This document shows positions 11,240 to 21,264 of a DNA stretch of 64,000 bases, piece by piece. The notes under the pieces are model-generated. The model was given only the letters and a program-made list of their open reading frames with translations. It ran no database searches and was not told where the DNA came from. How positions within the stretch are numbered: position 1 is the first letter of the stretch; each line of letters begins with the position of its first letter. A program made the translations under genes and the position numbers. The stretch spans positions 164,120,559 through 164,184,558 of the forward strand of contig CAXKWD010000002.1 of the NCBI GenBank assembly GCA_964059195.1, in the 5' to 3' direction. The stretch comes from Ectobius pallidus. Its lineage: Eukaryota; Arthropoda; Insecta; Blattodea; Ectobiidae.

Positions 11240-12440
11240 ATCTGAAAATATTAACAAGCATAAAGATTTCAAACGAATTGTCCGTAAACTATTAAAGAAA
11301 TAGGAAAACTCATCTGCACACAAAGATAATATATAGAACATGATTCATAGAAGAGGAAAATATGACAATTGTGCATAAAAAATGAAAATTACGTAAAAAT
11401 TCACAAATCATGTTTGAACATATACAATGACAGAGGAAACGAAGTCATTTATACATTATAATGTGAAATGTTTATCTAATTCTACACAACAGTACAAAGG
11501 CAAGTCCAATAGTCTTAACAATTCAATCAATGTGGATGTAAATTAACATAGAGAATATTTAAAACACGGCTGGCTGGAGAGGAAAATAATGTCAATTTTG
11601 CGTAAAAAAAATTAAAATATTATGAAATAAACAACAAATCATAATTGAACATGTCCTTTGACGCAGAAAATGAAGTCATTTGTACATTTAAAATTACGAA
11701 AAGTACACCTCTCACTAAACAAATGACATAGGTTGTTCCAAATGCCTTATCATTTAATACAAGCTTGTTGTCAGTTATCAAAGAAATAGGGAAATAATAT
11801 GTTAAACAAAGAGAATATTTACAATTTCAGTAATTATAAAAAAAAAATTTACTAAATTAATCCACAAATCATGATTGACATCGACACAAGAAATGAAATC
11901 ATTTATACATTTAAAATTACGTATGTACACCTCTCACTAAATAAAAAAAAAGACATAGGTTGTTCCAAATGCCTTATCAATTAATACAATCTTGTCAACT
12001 ATCAAAGAAATGGGTAAAAAGCATATTAAACAAAGAGAATGTTTAGGACATGACTAGATGGAGAGGAAAATAATGTAAATTGTGCGTAAAAGAAAAATTG
12101 AAAAATTATGAAATAAATTCACAACGTATGATTGAACTTCAACACATGACAGGAAATAAAGTAATTGATACACTTAAATTGTGAAAATTTTACCTATTAC
12201 TAAACAATATAACAGAGGCATCTCTAAAAGCCTTAACAATTCAAACAATGTGTATGCAAATTAATAAAGAAATTGAGAAAAATTATCTGTAAACAAAAGG
12301 AATATACAAAATATGATAAGCTAGAGAGGAAAATAATGTCAGTTGCGCATGAAGAAATGAAGATTACGTAAAAAAAAAGCCACAAATCATGATTGAACAC
12401 GTCTAATTAACAAACGAAATGAAGTCATTTATACATTTCA
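11240..12440. repeat. Degenerate ~220-260-bp tandem array, left arm
   Basis: Mirror of 13440-14640. About five units are recognisable by a recurring phrase: a run like AAATGACTTCATTTC on the opposite strand, followed by TTCAATCATGATTTGTG. Units differ from each other at many positions, but each is identical to its counterpart in the other arm. Noncoding and AT-rich. Confidence 0.65.
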
Positions 12441-12589
12441 AATGTGAAATGTTTGAGTAATAAGGCAAACACAACTCTAAGAGACTTGACATTTGAAACA
12501 ATGTGATTTATACTTTAAAACGACATAGGCTATCGAAAAGGTGCCAGTGCGTATGTCTAGGTGTTGGTTTTCGAAATGTAAAGGCAATA

Positions 12590-12631
12590 GGTTAGGAAAG
12601 GTTAGGTTATGTTATGTTAGGTTAGGTTATG
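12590..12631 (+). repeat. Short TTAGG-like pentamer tract (left arm)
   Basis: Eight consecutive pentamers in register, TTAGG or close variants (TTAGG, AAAGG, TTAGG, TTATG, TTATG, TTAGG, TTAGG, TTATG). TTAGG is the ancestral insect telomere repeat. The tract is only about 40 bp, so it is interstitial, not a telomere. The inverted copy is at 13250-13291. Confidence 0.6.
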
Positions 12632-12699
12632 TGCAGTAAGTTGCGCGTACGGATCTCAGAGGAAATTAAAAAACTCGGCGCAACAAAATTGGTAAGAAA

Positions 12700-13180
12700 A
12701 AAAAAAACTTGCGTAAGAGTGCATAAGGGCGTAACAATATTGGTCAAAAGCTTTGCGTAAGAGTGCGTATCCAGACGTCTTTGCCATAAGGGCTTAACAA
12801 CATTGGTAAAAAGCCTTGCGTAAGAGTGCGTTTGCAGGCATCTTTGGAAAAACGGCTTAACAACATTGGGTAAAAAGCCTTGCGTAAGAGTGCGTTTCCA
12901 GGCGTCGTTTTCAAATCCGACGCCCGGGGTCTGTTTGCGTACGTACGCGTCTGCAGTTATGTCCTTTTGCCAACGACGCCTGGAAACGCACTCTTACGCA
13001 AGGCTTTTTACCCAATGTTGTTAAGCCGTTTTTCCAAAGATGCCTGCAAACGCACTCTTACGCAAGGCTTTTTACCAATGTTGTTAAGCCCTTATGGCAA
13101 AGACGTCTGGATACGCACTCTTACGCAAAGCTTTTGACCAATATTGTTACGCCCTTATGCACTCTTACGCAAGTTTTTTT
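12700..13180. repeat. Central tandem repeats and 62-bp spacer of the inverted duplication
   Basis: Units of about 62-68 bp carrying TTGCGTAAGAGTGCGT and GGCTTAACAACATTGG run inward from both sides (12700-12909 and, inverted, 12972-13180). The arms stop at AGGCGTCGTT and AACGACGCCT. The 62 bp between them (12910-12971) is not self-complementary over its length, apart from the small palindrome GCGTACGTACGC at 12937-12948. The right side of the spacer continues the repeat unit (homologous to about 6260-6290); the left side (TTCAAATCCGACGCCCGGGG) does not. The inversion joint therefore falls within a repeat unit. Confidence 0.85.
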
Positions 13181-13249
13181 TTTTCTTACCAATTTTGTTG
13201 CGCCGAGTTTTTTAATTTCCTCTGAGATCCGTACGCGCAACTTACTGCA

Positions 13250-13291
13250 CATAACCTAACCTAACATAACATAACCTAACCTTTCCTAACC
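13250..13291 (-). repeat. Short TTAGG-like pentamer tract (right arm)
   Basis: Inverted copy of 12590-12631, read here as CCTAA-type pentamers. Confidence 0.6.
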
Positions 13292-13439
13292 TATTGCCTT
13301 TACATTTCGAAAACCAACACCTAGACATACGCACTGGCACCTTTTCGATAGCCTATGTCGTTTTAAAGTATAAATCACATTGTTTCAAATGTCAAGTCTC
13401 TTAGAGTTGTGTTTGCCTTATTACTCAAACATTTCACAT

Positions 13440-14640
13440 TTGAAATGTATAAATGACTTCATTTCGTTTGTTAATTAGACGTGTTCAATCATGATTTGTG
13501 GCTTTTTTTTTACGTAATCTTCATTTCTTCATGCGCAACTGACATTATTTTCCTCTCTAGCTTATCATATTTTGTATATTCCTTTTGTTTACAGATAATT
13601 TTTCTCAATTTCTTTATTAATTTGCATACACATTGTTTGAATTGTTAAGGCTTTTAGAGATGCCTCTGTTATATTGTTTAGTAATAGGTAAAATTTTCAC
13701 AATTTAAGTGTATCAATTACTTTATTTCCTGTCATGTGTTGAAGTTCAATCATACGTTGTGAATTTATTTCATAATTTTTCAATTTTTCTTTTACGCACA
13801 ATTTACATTATTTTCCTCTCCATCTAGTCATGTCCTAAACATTCTCTTTGTTTAATATGCTTTTTACCCATTTCTTTGATAGTTGACAAGATTGTATTAA
13901 TTGATAAGGCATTTGGAACAACCTATGTCTTTTTTTTTATTTAGTGAGAGGTGTACATACGTAATTTTAAATGTATAAATGATTTCATTTCTTGTGTCGA
14001 TGTCAATCATGATTTGTGGATTAATTTAGTAAATTTTTTTTTTATAATTACTGAAATTGTAAATATTCTCTTTGTTTAACATATTATTTCCCTATTTCTT
14101 TGATAACTGACAACAAGCTTGTATTAAATGATAAGGCATTTGGAACAACCTATGTCATTTGTTTAGTGAGAGGTGTACTTTTCGTAATTTTAAATGTACA
14201 AATGACTTCATTTTCTGCGTCAAAGGACATGTTCAATTATGATTTGTTGTTTATTTCATAATATTTTAATTTTTTTTACGCAAAATTGACATTATTTTCC
14301 TCTCCAGCCAGCCGTGTTTTAAATATTCTCTATGTTAATTTACATCCACATTGATTGAATTGTTAAGACTATTGGACTTGCCTTTGTACTGTTGTGTAGA
14401 ATTAGATAAACATTTCACATTATAATGTATAAATGACTTCGTTTCCTCTGTCATTGTATATGTTCAAACATGATTTGTGAATTTTTACGTAATTTTCATT
14501 TTTTATGCACAATTGTCATATTTTCCTCTTCTATGAATCATGTTCTATATATTATCTTTGTGTGCAGATGAGTTTTCCTATTTCTTTAATAGTTTACGGA
14601 CAATTCGTTTGAAATCTTTATGCTTGTTAATATTTTCAGA
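13440..14640. repeat. Degenerate ~220-260-bp tandem array, right arm
   Basis: Units begin near 13460, 13715, 13975, 14195 and 14430, each with a variant of AAATGACTTCATTTC followed by TTCAATCATGATTTGTG. AT-rich, with no coding signal. Confidence 0.65.
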
Positions 14641-16794
14641 TGTATTCACGGTCTGTGTGACTGTGTGCAGTATGAGTGCAATTCTATTTACGTGACGAAG
14701 GACAATGTCAAATAAAGTGAATGTTTACTATAGTGTATAAATAAATAGTTTTAACTTCATCAGTGAAAGTTTATTCGTTAAAATCATACAGGTATTATTA
14801 TTAAGTTGTTCAAACACACGGATCTTTATTTCCTATCCCTGCATTGTTTACACATTTTTAAAACATATCTTGTTTTTACGTTATCGTAAAATAATGATTA
14901 TTATTATTATCAGGAAATCACACAAACGACACCCTATCGTAACTTATAATACTTCACATAAGACCTTACAACCTTATAGGTTTATTTTGTCATTAAAATC
15001 TAAATTTTTAGGAAATTATTACATGTTCCTTCAGTTTCTTAGTTTTATTTCTGTTTGTATACCAAATTATTGTGTAGAATCAGTTATTTTTATAATATGT
15101 AAACATATAGCATAGGGAATTGGTGTCTGCGACCTTTTGTTGCCTAAAGATGACATAAACACTGTCGCGAAATGCAGAAATGTTGGATTGGTTTTTTTAT
15201 TACTTTACTAAAACACATATATGTACGTAAATTACCCTACTAATACTTACAATTTGTTGGAGCCTGTAGAATATTGGGCATTTCCTTCTACATTTCACGT
15301 TCAAGACCTCTAGGTGTCTTTTTTAGGGGGGGAGAACATATCTCTAATGCGTATTTTCGACTGCTTTCAAAATAAATTGTAGAGATTCGAAGTTTACAAG
15401 ACGAAGAAACAGCAAAGATTTGCTCCTACGTCATATTTTTTTCAGGAACATTAATCTGGTTTCTTATCTATGTATGAAATGCGTGTGCTCTGTACCAATA
15501 GACCGAAAACGTCGGATACAGGTTTTATTCGAAGACAATGAACAGTTAAATAACGATATATTGGATACGAAAATGTTTAAATCATCGACATGGCACTTGC
15601 AGACACTACTGTGAAAATATGTTCATATCTACACTAGGAAGAAAATGTGTGAGTGATCTGTTTCAATATTGAGAACAGTTGTTACCGAAATAATATAAAT
15701 ATCTGTAATTTTATTTAATGTGTTAAAAAACTTTAGACTGTTACCACAGCAATGTTTGTTCACAGTTGTCATAGGCATAGGGCAATGTTCTATGCAAGTA
15801 GAGACACGATTCGTTGCCATATCTTTAAGATAACTAATGTAAGTTTTTAATGCTCACGATATTTCTTTTTCAAACTAGCTGTCAATCGGACGATAACTTA
15901 CAGTGCATAAATGAAATGTCACGTAGTATTCTGCATAATTTTTTCATCAATATTTGTAACACTTAGATAACTCTGAAAATTACCTGTATCGCAAGGAGGA
16001 ATTGCAGGGAACCTTATTTCATAAGCCAAAATATAGCGAGTTAAAATGAACCCGTACTAATGATATATTCAAAGCTACTTTATGTCACTCTTTTGCATTC
16101 TATTAATCATAAACGTATTAAATCCAACACCCTTTTAATTATACCTGAAGATGTTTATCTTCGTAACACCAGACAAATCATTGTACTTCATACTGTACGG
16201 AGGGACATGAAAGAAATATTAACTCATGCTATAACGTGTTTGCAGTCATTGTCTAGTAATCAGGAATGAAGGGTAAACTCTTTCCACAATCGGTACTTTG
16301 TAGTCGATCCGTAATATGTTTATTACACTAACATTCAGACATCAGTTTCTTTTACCAACAAATTCCTACATGACATCGCTATCAAATTCTTGCAATCTGG
16401 TGAAAGTATTCAAGTCCTAACAGGAATCGCCTGAGGTTGAGTTGCAGCTTTGAAACTTCGTTGGTGGAAAAAAAAACGTATCGTCCACCCATATTACAAG
16501 ATTTTATTAGAATAATAAATTAATTTAAAACCAACATGCATAAAAACGCAATAGGATGACGTCACATAGGGTTACAAACAAGGGTTAGAGTGTGGAGGAC
16601 ACATATCCAGACATCCTGGGCATAAGGACATAACTTCAACAGGATAAAAACATCGCACAAGAGTGCAGAACACATATCCTAACAACATTAGGTTGGATTC
16701 TATCCCAGAACGATGGGCGTGTGCTTAAGACAATGGATATGGACAATATAATTATGTGTTCGTATATATATATATTTTTTTAAATAGGACATAA

Positions 16795-16877
16795 GATGGC
16801 TGCAGAGCTGACAGCAGCCGAAAGCTCGGAAGCAAACCATACTTTAACCCGGTTGGAAGCCCGAGAGACCATTATAT
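16795..16877 (+). mobile_element. 83-bp Penelope-tail-like insertion with 11-bp TSD
   Basis: The direct repeat ATAGGACATAA occurs at 16784-16794 and 16878-16888, immediately flanking an 83-bp unit that starts GATGGCTGCAGAGCTGACAG. The unit forms a 6-bp stem (GGCTGC/GCAGCC) followed by GAAAGCTCGGAAGC, close in plan to the stem-GAAA-GGAAGC part of the Penelope 3' end. The upstream AAGATG in place of CTGATGA means the hammerhead core is incomplete. It looks like an extremely 5'-truncated retroinsertion. Confidence 0.55.
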
Positions 16878-17578
16878 ATAGGACATAACTTGTTCCAGCC
16901 ATTATGATATTTACAGACGTTGTGACGAAATATTCTGTGTTTAGTGATATGAGTTTATAAAATAAAACATAAACTTTCTATATTTCTTTTAAAAATCAAT
17001 ATTGTGGAGAAAATGTAATGTAAACGGATATTACATATTCAAATCAAAATTGACTCAATAGAAACCTTTCCTATTGCCCTCTCCTTCTTCTTTCAAACAG
17101 GTAGTCAACAGGACAGAAAGCTAACAGTACATAACTTTATCACTGATAAACAACTAAAGGCTAAGTACATATGCAGGTCAAACTTAAAATTATTTTCTGT
17201 GTGATAGTAGTAAAAAAAATATTAGTACAATTTATTGGTGTTTAGAAAAATATGTCAGTGGTTTTAAAACTGGATATCGATGGCATGTGAATACAATTTA
17301 TCGTTGACAGAGAAAAATGTGTGAGGGATCTGCTTCAATATGAAGAACAGTTTTTATTTAATGTGTTAAAAACTTTAGACTGTTAGCATAGCATTATTTT
17401 TTCACAGTTGTCATAGGCTTGGGCAAAGTAAGTTTTTTATTGCTGATTTGCTGTTGTTTCAAATGAAAACTTTAGAGTAATACATATTTAACAAAACTGT
17501 TTAATGGAAATGTATTTATTGTAAGAACTAAGAGTGGATCTGTTCATTCTTTATGTTTGTATAAACATAGTTGAAGTT

Positions 17579-17579
<1 letters not shown>

Positions 17580-17608
<29 letters not shown>
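17580..17608. repeat. (TA)n microsatellite, longer in right arm
   Basis: A TA dinucleotide run 16 bp longer than its mirror at about 8289-8301; this is what shifts the arm alignment. Confidence 0.9.
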
Positions 17609-17611
<3 letters not shown>

Positions 17612-19713
17612 AATAAATGAATTATTATTCTGAGTATAGCGTTCTTTATTTCCAAGGACAAGACACTCTTTGATTGTGTTGTTCTCATTACTTATCCAAA
17701 ACATTTAGCGTATTTGTAATCAGATAACACGACATCTTTCCCTAAGCTGAAAAACGGCGATCCTCTCGTTTAAGCTATGTACTATCCCATGCATTCTAAA
17801 AGATGTCCTCGGAATATCACGTGCATATTCTTTGAGTTGAGGATTATTGAAACCTTCCCCCGATAGTTAAGCATTGCCCATGACAAACCTCCTTCTAGTT
17901 AAACTGTTACGAGAAGACATATATTTCTCGCACCGTACCAAGCTTTGGTAGTTTGTGGTAAAATTTCTTAACACATGAAGGTGAGGTTTAAAACATTTAT
18001 TTCATACCTAGAAGAGTCGTTGCAAAAATAAATGAATGCACAAGGTAGTCTCGAGCCCTGGGTGGGTCGTGGTAAAATTTCATAATACAAGAAGACACCG
18101 TAATTTTGTCACGAGCCATTCAGGGTTGTGGAAGCTATGTGAGTGTAGTGTTATAATGGCATAAGAAGTCTAAAACCTACTATAGGTTTAGTCGTAAGCC
18201 ATGGGTGGGTCGTGATAAAAAAATAAATGCAAGAAGCTGAAAGATGTTGTCGCGAGCCATCCGCGGGTTGCGGGCAGAGTACAGCAATATCATAGCGTAA
18301 GAAGACAAAACTATCCAAGTTGGAACATTCCCCTTTTTTGGTCGTGAGCCATCCAGGGGTTGCGGAGGGAGTAGAACATTTACATGCGTCTTTTCAGGTT
18401 TTTAATTTTGTTGAACCTAGTATGCGTCGTCTAGTTTGTAATAAATTAGTAAACAAAATCTTACGTAAGAACAGCCTTGACGTTCCTAAGGAGACGATGA
18501 GTTATATGAGACATCCCTTGTATCGACAGTAGAAAGTCTCACTTTAGCCACATGGTTGAAAACAACTAACTGGTAATAGCAACTTGAGTGGATTAAACCG
18601 ACCTGTATGACAAGATTTTATTAGAATAATAAATAAATTTAAAACCAACATGCATAAGAACGTGATATCCTACAGGATGATGACGTCACATTGGGGTTAC
18701 AAACAAGGGTTAGAGTGTAGAAGACACATATCAGATGTCCTTGGCAAAAAGGAGTAACTTCAACAGGATTTAAAAATTCATACAAGAGTGCATATCCAGA
18801 GAAAACCCTTGCATAAGAACACATATACTAACAATATTAGGTTAAAAACCCTTGCGTAAGAGTGCGTATCCAGAAGAACGTATTTGTACATTAGATTTAA
18901 CTAAGATATTTGTAATTCAAATTATTAGTTAACATTTAAATCAAACAACTGCAAATAAGATTTTCATGTACCAAACTATTTCACATCAAGTCTTGACTCG
19001 AATTAAATGTCAGAAATGTGTTAATAATAGAATCCTTTACAGAAAGGAGTTCATGTTAATAATATATTCATGATTGAAGTAACGACTGTTTATCATTGGA
19101 ATATTTGAAAACGCTGGCGCCATCTAGCAAACAGCTTGGTACATACCCGACACCTGGTAAACAACATGGGAAACACAAGATTGAATAAGCATGACGTCAC
19201 CGAGAAACCTAACTTTCTTATGAGACAACCCTTGCAAGTGAAATAACAAATCTCGCTGTGGTCATGCGGTTTAAAACGACTGGTCGGTAATCATAACTTG
19301 AGTGGTTCGAATCCATCTCTATGACAAGATTTTATTAAATAAATATAAAATGAACATGCATAAGAAAGCTATATGCTGATGACGTCATATGGAAGTCCTG
19401 GGATAGTGTCCCTACAGCTGTCAAAAGGTCATAACATAACGTTGGGGGATCAATTAAAGCCCTTGCATAAGAGTGGGTGTCCAGACGTCCATGGCATAAG
19501 GGCGTAACAAATTGGTAAAAGCCTTGCGTAATAGTGCATATCCAGACGTTTTGGCATAAGGGCTTAACAACATAGTTAAAAAGCCTTGCGTAAGAGTGCG
19601 TTTGCAGGCGTCGTTGGCAAAAGGGCATAACTACATTGGTGTCGCGAGCCATCCATGGTCCTTGGGTTGCGGACCACAGGTTGGCCACTACCTATAGACG
19701 CCCACATACTACT

Positions 19714-20159
19714 CACACCTTGTTTAGTTTTAAGCCCTCTTCCTTTCTATTGAAGTTGTTTTTATGTTTATAGATTTCTATTGCCTCACGTTGTAATCTT
19801 GCTTGATAGGTTTTTGTAGTTGCCAAGATTTTAGTTTGGTTGAAGCAGATGTCGTGCTCGTTACCGGAATGTGCATGCTCCGCTACTGCAGATTTCTCGA
19901 CCTGTCCCAGGCGGCAATATCTCTCGTGTTCTTTCAATCTCTTTCACGAGAGATATTGCCGCCTGGGACAGGTCGAGAAATCTGCAGTAGCGGAGCATGC
20001 ACATTCCGGTAACGAGCACGACATCTGCTTCAACCAAACTAAAATCTTGGCAACTACAAAAACCTATCAAGCAAGATTACAACGTGAGGCAATAGAAATC
20101 TATAAACATAAAAACAACTTCAATAGAAAGGAAGAGGGCTTAAAACTAAACAAGGTGTG
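19714..20159. repeat. Nested perfect hairpin: 215-bp arms, 16-bp spacer, Penelope endonuclease sequence
   Basis: Arms 19714-19928 and 19945-20159 are reverse complements (sum 39873) around the spacer TTCTTTCAATCTCTTT (19929-19944). Each arm encodes the same Penelope-like GIY-YIG C-terminal segment, once on each strand. The hairpin base CACACC/GGTGTG coincides with the place where the left arm of the large duplication lacks this sequence. So it was either gained here or excised there. Confidence 0.95.
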
Positions 20160-20400
20160 GTATCCGGCACTACAAAACAGTATCAATGCCATTCAACAGT
20201 CTAGCAGCCAATCTGAAGATCCTAGTACAATAGAAAGAGGGAGCCAACCAGAAACGGCTGATACGACCGACCAATCAGCTGCAAGCAACGGTGCGAGTAT
20301 GTGCAGCCAACAGCCTATAAATACGCGCCGAAATCCAGCTGCTATATCAGTCGACAGCAAGACCTCGCCGAGGAAACTCCGAAGCAGAACTCACCGCTGA
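19945..20400 (+). pseudogene. Penelope-like element GIY-YIG endonuclease C-terminal part
   Basis: The plus frame, open from 19840 across the hairpin, gives HERYCRLGQVEKSAVAEHA from about 19947. REAIEIYKHKNNFNR and WYPALQNSI follow, then a polar tail, ending at the TGA at 20398-20400. The KSAVAEH, REAIEI (catalytic-type Glu) and NNFNR (Asn) motifs match the second half of the GIY-YIG endonuclease found at the C-terminus of EN+ Penelope-like elements, where it nicks target DNA. The GIY...YIG half and the entire reverse transcriptase are missing, cut off at the hairpin turn. A second, inverted copy of this segment forms the other hairpin arm. Confidence 0.8.
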
Positions 20401-20431
20401 TGATGCCTGCCGCAGTTGTGGGCGAAACGTC
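20397..20431 (+). ncRNA. Hammerhead-ribozyme-like motif in Penelope 3' end (right copy)
   Basis: CTGATGA (20397-20403), a stem-loop closed by GCC/GGC, GAAAC (20424-20428) and GTC (20429-20431) follow in the order needed for a hammerhead core. CCG and CGG on either side can pair as helix I. Helix III would be only the palindromic ACGT, which suits a dimeric (paired-RNA) form. Hammerhead motifs are established in Penelope-like elements. Activity here is inferred. Confidence 0.6.
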
Positions 20432-20605
20432 CGGAAAGCAATCCGATGGACCACGGCAACAGAGCCCGGAAAGTTTTAACAATATGGACACCGGCCGTGA
20501 AAGCCTACATCATGTGTGTATATTATTTGTATTTGTAATAATTTTGTATCAATTTGTATTTTTTAATTTTTAATAAACTTAATTTGTAATTTGTAATTTG
20601 TAATT
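20432..20605 (+). mobile_element. Penelope-like element 3' terminal sequence and microsatellite tail
   Basis: After the hammerhead-like motif comes GGAAAGC...CCCGGAAAG, then a short open stretch (NMDTGRESLHHV-like) and an AT-rich tail ending in repeated TAATTTG units near 20605. The left arm copy lacks the part beyond about 20485. The following 20606-21016 shows no gene or repeat I recognise. Confidence 0.6.
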
Positions 20606-21016
20606 GTAAAAATAAATTAGCCATTTATATGCACCACTTAACTAAATTGGTGATATTTTATATCACTCAAGCCGCAACCAATTCTACCCGCTGCGGCAGC
20701 CATGACTTTGACGAAAATAAACTTCGAATGTGAGTTTACTCCGAATTCTCCGGCAATCTAGATTTTGAACTGGTGTGTGCGCAAATTTAAGAATACATTA
20801 TTAATAATACAGTTCCGTAAAATAGTTACATTACTTGTTTATGAAATTTATTAGGATCAACCTATAAAATAAAGATGTATAATTCACATAACTTCCTCTG
20901 CCCAAATGAAAGTTAGCCTCCCCTTAAAAATAAGAGAAAGTTGTCGCCATCTTCGTGTCACATCCCCAAAAGGTACCTAACCCAAATACAAAATTGTGTT
21001 TTCGTACGATTTTCCG

Positions 21017-21264
21017 CAGAGGCGTAACGAGGGGGGGGGGGTTTTGGGGGTTTGAACCCCCCCCCATTGATTAAAAAAAAAGGAAAACTGTACAATTTTT
21101 TTTAAGTCTGCTTATAAATTACTTAATACGAGTATAAAGCGTGGGAAGCTTAAAACTCGTTACTGTGCATCTTAATTTTTAAAATTTTTCGGGGGAGGAC
21201 CCCCGTGCCCCAATACCCCCCAGATGTTATAACCCCAAATATGGTCGGCCTGGTTACGCCTATG
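21017..21264. mobile_element. hAT-like MITE, second copy (inverted relative to 295-657)
   Basis: Ends CAGAGGCGTAACGAGG and, read on the minus strand, CATAGGCGTAACCAGG, flanked by ATTTTCCG (21009-21016) and ATTTTCCA (21265-21272), an 8-bp duplication with one change. Homologous to the 295-657 MITE over the poly-G/C and TTTAAGTCTGC parts, but with only one copy of the internal 62-bp unit. Confidence 0.8.

Larger units (their letters stand above)
5850..12909. repeat. Left arm of long inverted duplication (7.06 kb)
   Basis: This arm is the reverse complement of 12972-20485. Matching positions sum to 25881 from the centre out to about position 8290, to 25897 from there to about 6184 because of a 16-bp (TA)n length difference, and to about 26334 in the outermost Penelope part. 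Constant sums over kilobases mean very few indels. I noted one substitution (near 6192), a 3-bp indel in the Penelope coding tail, and a 446-bp hairpin present only in the right arm. The arm contains a Penelope 3' end (5850-6183), degenerate minisatellites, an 83-bp ribozyme-like insertion (9004-9086), a roughly 250-bp tandem array and a TTAGG-like tract. I find no convincing gene in it. Confidence 0.95.
12972..20485. repeat. Right arm of long inverted duplication (7.51 kb)
   Basis: Reverse complement of 5850-12909, with three visible differences in length. These are a longer (TA)n tract at about 17580-17608, an additional 446-bp hairpin at 19714-20159, and a 3-bp shorter Penelope tail. Content mirrors the left arm. 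Short open frames in it (for example 14870-15115 and 16060-16269) are present identically in both arms, but show no recognisable domain and AT-driven composition, so I do not call them genes. Confidence 0.95.

Noticed and set aside
12910..12971. Sequencing-adapter fold-back as the origin of the palindrome
   Set aside because: The spacer shows no adapter-like sequence and the arms differ in length and content. An assembly error cannot be excluded, so it is listed as a check and not as the explanation.
14870..15115. 81-codon frame duplicated identically in both arms
   Set aside because: Low-complexity, Ile/Tyr/Phe-rich translation of AT-rich DNA with no domain. Identity reflects the inverted duplication, not selection.
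19245..19325. tRNA-like segment CTCGCTGTGGTCATGCGG ... GTGGTTCGAATCC in both arms
   Set aside because: Box spacing is tRNA-like but the stem pairing is poor. It could be an old SINE head; too weak to call.
6209..19688. A giant TIR transposon or Polinton-like element bounded by the TAGTGGCCAACCTGTGG ends
   Set aside because: Homology of the arms continues outward into the Penelope ends, no direct duplication flanks those points, and the arms hold no polymerase, integrase or capsid genes.
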